From assembly GCA_025201705.1 (NCBI GenBank), contig MU616699.1, forward strand, positions 1-53,657: a DNA stretch of 53,657 nt, given 5' to 3'. Both the position numbers and the translations under genes were made by a program. Source of the DNA: Dissophora ornata (taxonomy: Eukaryota > Mortierellomycota > Mortierellomycetes > Mortierellales > Mortierellaceae). Positions 35,018 to 44,743 of this stretch are shown in pieces (position 1 is the first letter of the stretch; each line of letters starts with the position of its first letter). The notes beneath the pieces are model-generated. The model saw only the letters and a program-made list of their open reading frames with translations, was not told the DNA's origin and ran no database searches.

Positions 35018-37242
35018 CTATGCTCGTCCGTACGTGTCGTAGGCACGCCTCTTCTTTGGATCACGAAGAACGCTGTATGCCGCCGTGATCTCTTGGAACT
35101 TTTTCTTGCCCTTGGCCTTATCCTCGGGCGTGTTGAATCTATCAGGGTCTATTGCAGTCGTCGATACAGCAGTCAAGGACCAGTGTTTAGTCCGTGCGGA
35201 TTATTGACACGGACAACAGCGCATTCGTAGCATGTTCATGAATACTTACGCCACTTCATGGCAAGGCCTCTGAAGGCAGACTGGATCTCTTGCACGGATG
35301 AACTTTTTGATACACCAAGGGTTGCGTAGTATCCCTGTGGGTCGCTAGGCGGTCCATATCGCTCCGAGGATGAAGACCTTGATCCTTGTGAAGACTGCCG
35401 ATGGTACTGCTGGTTCTCGCTCCAGTCTTGTCTGCGCTGCTCTTCCTCAAATCTTCATGCAACATCAGAAATATATTTTAGTGGCGAAAAGGCAGTTAAA
35501 AGTCGTCCAGTAGGTTACAATTGACCTCTACCTGTCGTAAGCCTTGGTCCAGTCTGCATCCCAAGACGCTGAATAGGCTTCTTGTTCATGCCCAGCCATT
35601 TCCCTATACACATCACAAGAAATGAGTGAGCGTATCAACGCGACTGAACATAGACTAAAAAGAGCAGTTGTTGCCAATCTGTGATCAACCTTACCGTTGA
35701 CGCCACCAATCTCGGATGCGATGATCCAATATAGGATAGTAGAGCACTGACCAAGCTACAATCAAGGATGGCGCCACTACTCCAAGCCAGAATCCGGTTG
35801 TCATGGTCATGCCAAACCGCGAGGTACCCATGATCGCCAAGCCAGCCATTGCGCAGATGGCTGTGACAGCACTCACGCGCTGCCAAGAGTAGAACCGAAT
35901 ACCACCAACAAGTCCCGCTTCGTCATGGGCCTGCACGAATGTCCTGAAAGTCCTATCCAAATGCTGTATTGAAAACACGTATACCGGTATATATACAGGT
36001 GCGAGGACTAGCTCACTGTACTGAAAGTCCATGGACATGATCCGAGCTCGATCGCACCTGTAGTTCTCCACCAACCATCGTTCTGCCGTCTGAACTTCAT
36101 TCTCCTCGATTGAGGTCTTGACAAATTTGAGTGCAATATTCGGCTTCATCGTGTAGGGATCCAATCCTCGGTTTCGTAGTCCATGTTTTTTATCTTCAGG
36201 ATCAGTGGACTCCATGTCCTGCGGATCGAATGGTTTTGCAGCCAGGATGCTGGCGCTACTCCTGATCTGGTTCACAAAACCTCTCCTGTACTTGTATGAA
36301 GCGTAGATCTGTAGCTCTGGGATGGTACTTGGGTACGCGTTTGAGAACTCGTGCTGGGTTTGGATCGATCTCCATGTGGTTTCCCACGAGCTCTCGTTTT
36401 GCTTTGTGACCTTGTTGTATCTTGTCACAAGGCGATCCCAGCCCACTACAAATCGCGATATCGTCATAATGTGAGCTCTCCCTCGTATTTTTTTTTTTTT
36501 TTTGTAATAGTGATATAACATCCTATGGGGGTATGGTGTACCTTGTGCATTGATGATCTTTGATCTGACAGAGCCACTGGCAGCCCAGAACGGGATGTAT
36601 AGTGCCTCAATCTTGTCGACCTGATTGACCTTTGCTGAGAAAAAGCTGTGTCCGTGATATCTTTGAAAGACCTAAGCAGCGGGATCAGCAACTCAACCGG
36701 AAATGAGACTTTGAGATCTTTTTTTAAGACTGTTCAAATCTAACTACAATGGCGCAATGATATCCTCTTTGCTAGTCTTTGATCTCTCTTCGCTAGTCGT
36801 TGATCTCTCTTCGCTAGTCGTTGATCTCTCTCGCTCTCACCTCTTCTGCCTGTGTCACATTCATTCTAAATGGAACAACGCGCACTTTGTCCTTGGAGGG
36901 ACCCTCCGGGGTGCGATATCCATATCCTGCCCGCGAATCGCTCGAGGCAAAACGGCGGGCCTCTTGGAATAGAGTGCTTCTTGGTAGTCTAATGGATCGT
37001 AGTGGCTGCAAGACAACCACCGGGGTGACTGATAATAGGAGACAAGAGTTGTTTTGAGTGTGTTTGTGCAACGTGGCCCTGGCGAGGGTTGAGATTGGTG
37101 CCAGTACCAATGTTCAAGCGGCGAGTTGCGCGTTTCAATAGCCGCTCTCTTCCGTGGAACACGGAGTCGTTGTTCCCTTACGTGAGAGTCGTGCCCACTC
37201 AAGGGCGCCCCTGGCGGCCTTTGTGGTGCCACAGAGTGACAT
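35018..37242 (-). CDS. Predicted mitochondrial membrane J-domain (DnaJ-like) protein
   Basis: Seven exons: 37242-37182, 37028-36841, 36671-36542, 36445-35695, 35603-35532, 35452-35250 and 35148-35018, giving 511 aa. The N-terminus is a typical matrix presequence (MSLCGTTKAARGALEWARLS, then an Arg-rich stretch ending RRFASS). A conserved VVPFRMNVTQAEE...ALYIPFWAASG module follows. Two membrane segments lie around residues 340-390 (VSAVTAICAMAGLAIMG and FWLGVVAPSLIVAWSVLYYP). The C-terminal J domain reads GYYATLGV...AFRGLAMKWHPDRF with HPD at 469-471, split by an intron. Family knowledge: J proteins stimulate Hsp70 ATPase. The C-terminal J domain behind two membrane segments suggests a membrane-anchored Hsp70 recruiter, an inference. 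The first exon is my best splice solution and the least certain part. Confidence 0.75.
36771..36831. repeat. 21-bp minisatellite in an intron of the J-protein gene
   Basis: Nearly three copies of a 21-bp unit, GCTAGTCGTTGATCTCTCTTC, with one T/G variant. It lies inside intron 2 (36672-36840), starting within ~15 bp of the splice donor. Copy number could vary between strains without touching the protein. Confidence 0.85.
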
Positions 37243-38308
37243 TCAGCTGGAGGAGGGTCTGAAGGGGAATGAGAAGAATGCAGATGCAGAAATAAAGTGC
37301 AATGGAGATCAGTTTTGAATAGAAGCAACGCAGCCTGGCCACCATGCTACATGACGTCACATCGGCCCGTCTTACCGGGAATGGTGGGAGAGCAGGAGTA
37401 TATGCAGTCAATTGGAGAATCGGGAGAGGAGCCCAGACTGGCACCAGTGTGTTGGAATAGACACATGGCTAGTATCAAAAGTAAAGTTTTGAGGAGGAAT
37501 GATGCGCCAGGGCCCATAAGGAATTTGTGCGTGGATGGTGATGTGTGTGCGTTGTTTGCGTTTGTGTGCAATAATATGCGTGGGGTGTGTGCACCCCCAA
37601 TTGGCCAATGGACTGCGTCGCGTTCCTTTGAACCTTCGAACCCCAATGCCTCCCATGGGCAGAGATCTCTTTTCTCTCTTTCCTTATCGCGATCGTGCAT
37701 GTTGGTTCCATGGTCACTGCTTGCTTACGCTTACTCGTAGGAAAATAATGTGAGCAGCAGGCGAGGTCGCGTGCATCATTTCCATTTTTCATTTTCTTCT
37801 TTTTTTTAATGACTCTTCTTCTGTTCTCCGCTTCACAGACACCTGCCAAAGCCCAGCGATGTGAACACTGAACGGCCGTGTTTGTTTTATTTTATTTTAC
37901 CCGACAAAGTGGCTCAAAAATAAGGGAGGAAAAAAAAACCCTAGGGATAAATGAACGTCGGCCTCCACTTTGTTGTCTCTGCCCTTTTTTCTGTTTTGTT
38001 TCTCTTGACTGGATGAACGGTCCTTACTTTCACTCCTGTACCATTACATTTCCCCTAATCTAATTAATCTCCCATCCCGATCTTTCTCTCGACCGAGACG
38101 AAACAACCAATTGCCGCAACAAAAAAAAACTGATCCAACTGTGAGCAAATATTCAACTCCACCAACGCATCAGCCAACGTTACAAATAATAATCAACTCC
38201 CGAGTACAAAAGTAACGGCGTCTGCAACACCCATCTGCCCCATTCCAACATACACGCGCACACACACACACACACACACACTTGCCAGCCCGGATCTAAA
38301 CACTCGCC
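37243..38308. other. Divergent promoter region between J-protein gene and cyclin gene
   Basis: About 1.07 kb between outward-facing starts. It includes poly-A/T runs at 37800-37810 and 37928-37937 and a (CA)n microsatellite at about 38262-38281, just before the cyclin ATG. Open frames on the minus strand (37347-37849) lack domains. Confidence 0.5.
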
Positions 38309-39250
38309 ATGCATCTCCACCCTGGCTCAGGACAGGCCTCGCCTTCCCCAGAGCCAACGGCGCCGACACAGCCAGAGGAGCCTCAAGGTGTGATCCTCGT
38401 GCCCGAATATTTCCACCAGGCGGACATGACGCACCTCACCGTTATGATAGGTATGGAAGACAGTTCTCCATTGCAGGGCGGCGAGAGGAGAGAATTGTCT
38501 GCTCATTGCATGAACAGGAATCAAAATGGGACTAGACGAAATGAAATGCTGACAGAGATTCGATTTTTTTTTCTTCATTTTCTCTTTGTTCTGTTGTACG
38601 CTGTACTTGTTTTGGATACTGGGCCTACTCTAGCGGATATGCTCTGTCGACTGACCGCGCACAACGATCAAATACCCCTCACCTCCGCCAACCTCACTCG
38701 CTTCCATTCCAGAGCCCCGCCCCAAATATCCGTTTACGATTATCTCCGGAGAATTGTCAAATATACCTCACTGGAGCGGGCTTGTTTACTCGTGATTCTT
38801 ATCTACATCGATCGGGTGTGTGAAAAGGTCAAGACGTTCACCATCTCGTCTTTGACAGTCCATCGGTTCATCATAGCTTCGGTCACACTGGCGGCTAAGG
38901 CTGTCTGCGACTCCTACTGCACAAATTCGCATTATGCCAAGGTCGGAGGATTGAGCACACAGGAGCTTAATACCCTCGAGGTCGAGTTTTTGGGACTGAT
39001 TGAATGGCGTGTAGCAGTGGAGGGCACGGTCATGCAGCGCTATTATGTCAACCTTGTAAGGCAGCACTCACGGTATGAGATTGTAGAGTCGGTCCCACAT
39101 CAGCCTTCAACATCGCATCAACAGGTTCGGGACGAAGAAGACGAGCAGATGAACAGCAGCGGTTCGCAGGACTCGGATGGCGATCAGGTGGTAGCAGAAC
39201 ATGACTACGAGGAAGGGTTACGAGATCAGTGGATTCCAATAGGCGAATAA
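38309..39250 (+). CDS. Pho80-type cyclin (PCL family)
   Basis: Two exons, 38309-38450 and 38634-39250, give 252 aa. The cyclin box is clear: FHSRAPPQISVYDYLRRIVKY, ACLLVILIYIDRV, TISSLTVHRFIIASVTLAAK, CTNSHYAKVGGLSTQELNTL and EVEFLGLIEWRVAV. This order is typical of Pho80-type cyclins that bind the Pho85 kinase. Family knowledge: they act in phosphate, glycogen and cell-cycle control; which one applies here cannot be said. The C-terminus is acidic. The 183-bp intron is a multiple of three with no stop, so retention would add 61 residues (including FFFLHFLFVLLYAVL) between the N-terminus and the cyclin box. Splicing restores the family alignment (TVMIADMLCRL). Confidence 0.9.
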   Translation: MHLHPGSGQASPSPEPTAPTQPEEPQGVILVPEYFHQADMTHLTVMIGMEDSSPLQGGERRELSAHCMNRNQNGTRRNEMLTEIRFFFLHFLFVLLYAVLVLDTGPTLADMLCRLTAHNDQIPLTSANLTRFHSRAPPQISVYDYLRRIVKYTSLERACLLVILIYIDRVCEKVKTFTISSLTVHRFIIASVTLAAKAVCDSYCTNSHYAKVGGLSTQELNTLEVEFLGLIEWRVAVEGTVMQRYYVNLVRQHSRYEIVESVPHQPSTSHQQVRDEEDEQMNSSGSQDSDGDQVVAEHDYEEGLRDQWIPIGE

Positions 39251-39625
39251 TAATAAAGACTCCCAAGCATAGAGTCATCGTGTCGAGGAATGTGTGTCTG
39301 TGTGTGTATTCCGTGTGGAGATACAGCATGTCCTCGTGATCTTTTCATTTTGGGAGATCCGCTGTAGATAAGGACATCCATGATCACTTCCCGCAGATCG
39401 GCGAAATGTGACAAAGAGAAAGATGTCGCTCGCACAACTCCCACCAGCACATTGGCAAATCAACAACAACATCTTCCTCGCACTGGCAGCGACCATGGCA
39501 GAGATCAAAAGAGCCCCCTCCCCCCCAGAAAATATACAAAAATGACGGGGTTTATTTGTTCCAATGCAATAATACAGACGCCTCGTTCCACTTCTCCACT
39601 TCTTTGATCTCGATCCAGAAAGCAA
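39251..39625. other. Convergent intergenic region between cyclin and RPB10
   Basis: 375 bp containing an AATAATAAA-type signal right after the cyclin stop. The 3' flank of RPB10 lies on the other strand. No gene is present. Confidence 0.5.
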
Positions 39626-40209
39626 TTATCGCTTCAAGTCGACGCTGCGCTCGAGGGCTAGATACACATTAATAAGAAAGGGATCGCTGTTGCGGTTAAG
39701 GTCTGCACTTGGGCGTATTTCAGTTTCCTTCCAGTCCACAGTAACTGATTTTCAACGTACGATTATAGTGCAGCAACTTCTCGATCAAATCGACGTGTGT
39801 AAGGACCATACGACGGCAGCAGTATCTCTTGAGTCCAAGAGCGTCAAGAGCATCACTAATTTGGGTAGCAGAGCGCGCTGATTAGTTTTGCGTGTCGACT
39901 AGAGAGAGAGAGGGAGAGAGAGCAATCCAAGAGTGTGATGGATGGCGTTCCCAGATGTTGCTGAGGTAGTCCTTTGTTTCCGTTCTTCATCCATGGGAGT
40001 GCTGGCTTGGTCATCTCATTGTACATGTGCTTTCGTCGTCCATTTTGCGTTGTGAGACTGATCCCGTTAATGGAGGCTTTGTGGTATTGCTGTACGGCCG
40101 TTATCGTGACTCACCCTTCGTTGTAATCTGACTGCAGGAGCGACAGGTAGTGGTCCCACTTGTTTCCAATGACCTTTCCACAAGAGAAGCAGCGCACAGG
40201 GATAATCAT
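39626..40209 (-). CDS. RPB10: RNA polymerases I, II and III subunit RPABC5 (Rpb10)
   Basis: Three short exons, 40209-40115, 39855-39761 and 39657-39626, give 73 aa, matching the ~70-residue family. The sequence [20 protein letters not shown]...[15 protein letters not shown]...[16 protein letters not shown] is a nearly invariant signature. Zinc ligands are C7, C10, C44 and C45. Family knowledge: it is shared by all three nuclear RNA polymerases and helps assemble the two largest subunits. The last exon codes for only ~10 residues; its CTAG acceptor at 39658-39660 is the only one that yields NPLER. It diverges from UPF3, whose start lies 306 bp away. Confidence 0.96.
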
Positions 40210-40515
40210 GATGCAATATGTAAGGGTTGATGGGTGAACAAAGTTGAAATAAAAAAAAAAAAGATGCAAGGCATTGTTGCGCTGCTGGCGGCCCAAAAAA
40301 TAAACACATTGGCGTGTGACTGCGGCTGTCCCCCACTCCAGACGTGGCTTGTGACGCAAGACAGAATGCAGGCGCCCTATTCCACCATTACCCATCTCTA
40401 TCGATTGTTACTCTACGACGCATTGCTTGGAAGGGCACACAGCAGACACCAAGAGCACAAAAACACACGCACACTCACACGCACACTCACACGCACACAT
40501 ACACAAAATCTCATA
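40210..40515. promoter_or_regulatory. Compact bidirectional promoter region, RPB10 / UPF3
   Basis: 306 bp between the start codons of two genes transcribed outwards. It holds an A-run at about 40249-40261 and an ACAC-rich microsatellite (ACACGCACACTCAC-type units) at about 40464-40505, next to the UPF3 start. It must hold both promoters and leaders. No TATA box is evident. Confidence 0.55.
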
Positions 40516-42420
40516 ATGAGCACTGCAGGAGGACCTTCCAAGCGCGCCGCACGGTCCAAAGGTCTCACCAGGGGCCAGGCGAGGACAAAGATTGTTGTTA
40601 GACGACTTCCTGCCAATCTGCCGGAACCTGTCTTTGTGGAATCCATCAAACTTCTCGTTCCCGAGACCTCATTGGAAAGAGCAACGACCTGGGTCCCTGG
40701 AAAAGTCAGTAAAAAGTATGCGCCCCCTCCTTCTCTTTCCTCGTTGGGAATGTCGACAAAATTCAAAAAAAAAAATTCCGGAAACTTGCCAAAACGTTTT
40801 TTGCACTCTCCGGGTGTCGACGTTGTTTATCCACCTGGGCTTTGTCATATCTTGACTTGCCTCTCTTTTACATTTGACTGACAAACAAAAAAAAACCAAA
40901 AAAATATGTCGGGATCGTCTCCTCCCCCAATATTTAGCCCAGTCAAAGGAAATACGTTTGCTCGGGCTTACATCTACTTCAAGAACGAGAAGCTTGCGCT
41001 GGAATTCCAAAAGGCGTATCATGGACATGTGTTCATGGACAGGAATGGGAACGAGGGCAGAGCCCACGTGGAGTTTGCACTCTTTCAAAAGATACCCCGA
41101 CATCAAAAAAAACCCGATGCAAAGCAAGGAACGATCGAAGAAGGTGATTTTTTCAGTTGGCCAGGGTATTCTGGAAGGAGACTTATTACAGGTCTACTCT
41201 GTCCGATGACTAAAGAAAAAAAAAATTCGGGATTTGTCGTTGTTCGTTCTCTAGATCCAGACTACATCGCATTTATTCAATCATTAAATGCCGAGCCTAC
41301 AGAGGCTGACAAAGAGATGAAGCTTTCAGGAACGGAGCTTCGTAAGTGCTTATTTGTCTTCCGTATTCGCCACATTATGAGTTCGATAAGCATTTTTTGC
41401 CAACCAGCCAGCCAGCCAGCCAGCCAGAAAAATTGACCATTTGGGATTATGAATGGATCCATAGTGCTGAAAGAGAGCGCCATCAATCCAAAGTCAACAC
41501 CTTTATTGGAGGCGTTGAGGGCTCAGAAGGCTGCGGCTCAAGCCAAGGCTGCGGCTGCAAAGTTGGCAGCCCGACAGGGTCGACAGGCAGGAAAGGCTGG
41601 GCTCTCGAATTCCAGCAAACAGCAGATCACTATCCTTTCCAGCCGGAATGCAAAGGATCGCGCACAGTCCTCGTCGAATGCAGCTAGTGCTTCCAACAAG
41701 AATCAACAAAATCAGCAGTCCGTGCAACAGCAAGGAAAGAAGGCTCCCCAGACTGTCGCCACTGCAGCTGTCTCAGCAGAGGCTGATGCTAATGGGCAAT
41801 CAGTGAAGGCTAAGCGGGAGAGGAGACGTAGGGATCGGGCAAGTAAGAGAGCAGGTGCGGAAGGCGCAGCTACTAATGGTGGAGGCGCAGCTGGGGTTGC
41901 ACCCGTGCCTCAGATCACCTTGCTGAAGCCCAAGCCAGCCCACAACCCTCCTGCTTCTGGTGGTGCTTCGCAGTCTACTGCGCACACTCCCAACGTCAGC
42001 AAACAGGCACCTCAAGGAAGTCAAGGACCTCCCAACTCAGGTGGACGTCGTGGCCAGCAGAATCAAGGTGGCCAGCAGCAACAGCAACAGCAGGGTGGCG
42101 GAGCCCCTAACTCTGGAGCCACTGCCAAAAAGGATGGTACTCAACCCGCCAACGCCGATGGCGCGTCGGGTCGACCGAACCGGTCTCGTAAGAATCGTGG
42201 CGGAAAGCAAGAGCCAAAGGCAGTGCTGGCCGGAGGCAACGCACCAGGGAACAGCGGGAGTAACGCCGGTCAGGCTAACAGTGCGCCAGTGTCTGGAAAC
42301 AAAGGACAGGACGGACAAGGAGGCGGTGGAGGGCCCAGTCGATCGGGTCGTAGTCGACGTGCCCGAGGAGGTGCTGGCGGCCAAGAGAATGCGTCATCAG
42401 GTCCTGCGGTACAGGGATAA
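40516..42420 (+). CDS. UPF3: Nonsense-mediated decay factor UPF3 (Smg-4/UPF3 domain)
   Basis: Four exons, 40516-40715, 40938-41143, 41255-41341 and 41465-42420, give 482 aa. The Smg4/UPF3 domain is at the N-terminus: TKIVVRRLPANLPEPVF, TWVPGKVSKN, FARAYIYFKNEKLALEF, AYHGHVFMDRNGNE, KKPDAKQGTIEEDPDYIAF. The last exon encodes a long low-complexity tail rich in Ala, Gln, Gly and Arg, with a basic KAKRERRRRDRASKR cluster. Family knowledge: UPF3 binds UPF2 through the RRM-like domain and helps degrade mRNAs with premature stops. The third intron contains a (CCAG)n run near 41404-41428. The acceptor at 41464 was chosen because nearer AGs lead to an in-frame TGA. I cannot see a clear exon-junction-binding motif. 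Confidence 0.93.
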
Positions 42421-43034
42421 CACGCAATGACCGAGTGGCAGCACAGTTGAGTGAAGCTCATGAACAACAAACAAGGGGAGGTCGTCATCTGAGAGACGCC
42501 GCAAAAATGACAAGGACTGGATGTAGCAACGACCTTGCGGATTCCTTGATTCTTTTCAGCAACACGACAAGTACTGACGTAAAAGAATGTTGCAGGAGTG
42601 GAGCCGTATTTTTCTGCGGATCGTACAACATTATTTTTCATTGATCGGCGAAGCGGCTCTGTCTCTCTCTCTCTCTCTCCCCTCAGCGAAACGAGTGCTG
42701 GAGCCACCACAACCATATCACCATGGCAGTGTTTTGTTCCATTGTTCCAAACAGCAACTGTTGCCACTAAGTGAGTTTGTTTGTGCTGGTGTGTGCCTTC
42801 GTTTGAACAATAAAAGAAAAAAAAAAAAGAAAAACTAGGAAAAAAAAAGAACGTGCCTGACAAGAGTCGCGCTGTCATATATGAATTTTTAATGTACAAT
42901 TTGTTTCTATGGATGGGATGGGATGAGATGAGGTGATGCCGAGAGAATGGAATTAAGCCAATAACGGAAGCAGTAGAACAAAGTCGACGCAAATAGGTGT
43001 GTGGTTCCTGAATCCTGTCTTTTTTGTTTTATGA
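42421..43034. other. Convergent intergenic region between UPF3 and IMP4
   Basis: 614 bp between two stop codons. It contains a (TC)n stretch at 42659-42678, A-runs at about 42818-42848 and an AATAAAA signal near 42809. A long minus-strand frame (42270-42992) crosses it but is the shadow of UPF3 plus low-complexity sequence. No gene is supported. Confidence 0.5.
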
Positions 43035-44507
43035 TTAGAGCTGGGTTCGCTTCTTGGCCGTGTTCTGGTATGGGCGCAGAACCCATTCTGTGTCGGCATC
43101 CGTCAAGTCCACTGTTCCCGCCTTGATTTGGAAGACTATAGTCCAAACGAACAACAAATAAAGGGAGCATGCATGTATGCACGATGGTTAATAATGCCAC
43201 TTGGCCACTCCAAGTCAAATTGCCCAAAGAGCATTGCGACACCCCAGTCCTGATTATAATACGTACGCTTCATTTCGAATCGTGGTCCGACTTCTGCCAA
43301 TTGAACGTCCTTATGACTAGTCTTCACAAAGACGTGGTGCCTGAACGAGATGAAGTCATTGTCGTTTGCGAATGTCATGACTCGTTTGCTGTCTTCCTTG
43401 GGGACAGGGAACAGGTATTTGAGGATATCAGCCGTACGCTTTCCAAGTTTCGATGTGAAATTATTGAAAATCAGGTGTGGGAACGCCTCCGAGACTGTGC
43501 CATGATCCTTGATATCGTGACGCAAGACAACGTTGTTGAGAGTGAAGAACGCGGTCGGTCCATGTGGGAAATGGGATATAATCATGCCATCTAAAGAGGA
43601 AGAGGGAGAGTTGATCAGCACAAAGTGTCCCACATTACTGAAATTCCGTGAAGCATACTAAACGTCCTCGCGCAAAGTAGAGTGATATAGTGCTAGATAG
43701 GTTACCTGGTTCACCGCGGTGCTCGTGCAGGATAATCAGATCTGTAACATCATTGGCTTTGCAGGCATCGACAATCTCCTTCATGACATGTCCACCACGG
43801 TTGATACGCTGAGAGTTGGGGAACACGAGACGCATCTCCTTGGCGAACTGCTGCAGACGACTGCTGGGATCACGGGAGGTTGTGACAAGAACCTTGGGGT
43901 CGTACACTCCAGCGCGGGCATATTCGTCATCAATGTGGGACGTAGGGTCTATAAAGATCATGCAAAAGGCGCAGGGGGGTGTACAAGAGTCAGCGTTCCA
44001 TGCTCAATCCCAATAAGAGACAACGATGCTCCTGCTTTGAATTGGACATTGGTGGACGGTACCTTCCTGAGCCTCATCGTATTGGAATTCCTTTGCAAAT
44101 GAAGCGCCCTCGGCCCTCAATTCAGTCGGGACAGGCTTTCCAGCTAAATAAAAGAAAATAACATGGCAAACATCCGGGGTCAGCTGTCAGGGGGTACGGT
44201 TTGTTGCATGCTCTCCTTTGAGAAATAAACTCTGTATACACTGATATGATATGGAGAAAGAAACATACAGGCAATAGAGTCTTTGACGGCCTGCTTCCTC
44301 TCGAAGATCTGTCTCTCCTTGCCCTCGAGCGACTTTTTGTAGAGATATTCACGGCGCAAGCGGGTCTGTCGGCGAATCTATTTGTGGGTGCGGGACGAGT
44401 CAAACATGTACAAGTTAGATGGGAAATGCGGAAAGAGTAAGGGTGTGAGCAACAGTGCGTGTGCAGAAGAGCCATGCAGTGTTGATGTGTTTTGAGTCAA
44501 GTACCAT
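43035..44507 (-). CDS. IMP4: U3 snoRNP protein Imp4 (Brix domain)
   Basis: Six exons: 44507-44505, 44377-44269, 44143-44063, 43948-43706, 43590-43267 and 43135-43035, giving 286 aa (yeast Imp4 is 290). The Imp4 signature is clear: [116 protein letters not shown] and [14 protein letters not shown]. Family knowledge: Imp4 is part of the Mpp10 complex of the small-subunit processome and helps pair U3 snoRNA with pre-rRNA. The coding part of exon 1 is exactly the ATG, followed at once by the GTACTT donor. It diverges from TSR3, another 40S biogenesis factor. Confidence 0.95.
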
Positions 44508-44743
44508 GTTGAAGGCGGTGAGTTGTGTATTAAGAGACAAGGATGCAATGCTAATGGCCTTAGTCTCCCCTAGTGAAAAAAAAAAAAAAAGTATCCAAAA
44601 AAGTAAACATGTGTGACCGGAGTATACCCTTAACCAACTTCCTCTTTTGAAACAAGATCCACGCCCATTTCCACACTTGCGAAATAATATTATTTGTGCA
44701 CTAATTCCCTTTCAACATTCCAAAAAACCCCATTCAGCCAAAC
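44508..44743. promoter_or_regulatory. Compact bidirectional promoter region, IMP4 / TSR3
   Basis: 236 bp separate the two start codons, which face outwards. The region includes an A-run at 44576-44590 and a small CCCCTAGTG segment near 44566. Both genes serve 18S rRNA/40S synthesis, so a shared ribosome-biogenesis element would make sense, but I cannot point to a named one. Confidence 0.55.

Noticed and set aside
37030..37110. J-protein start by direct upward reading from 36841
   Set aside because: That frame meets a TGA at 37114 and has no ATG after it, so an upstream exon (37242-37182) with a phase-1 intron was preferred.
36861..37328. 155-codon minus-strand frame over the start of the J-protein gene
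   Set aside because: It has no ATG at its start and no domain. The real coding frame here is the one giving the presequence and VVPFRMNV.
40234..40881. Plus-strand frame starting at 40234 as the UPF3 N-terminus
   Set aside because: The upstream part is antisense to RPB10 and its promoter. The UPF3 domain begins right after the Met at 40516, and the frame's end lies in an intron.
42270..42992. 240-codon minus-strand frame between UPF3 and IMP4
   Set aside because: It is the antisense of the UPF3 Gly/Arg tail joined to low-complexity spacer, with no known domain.
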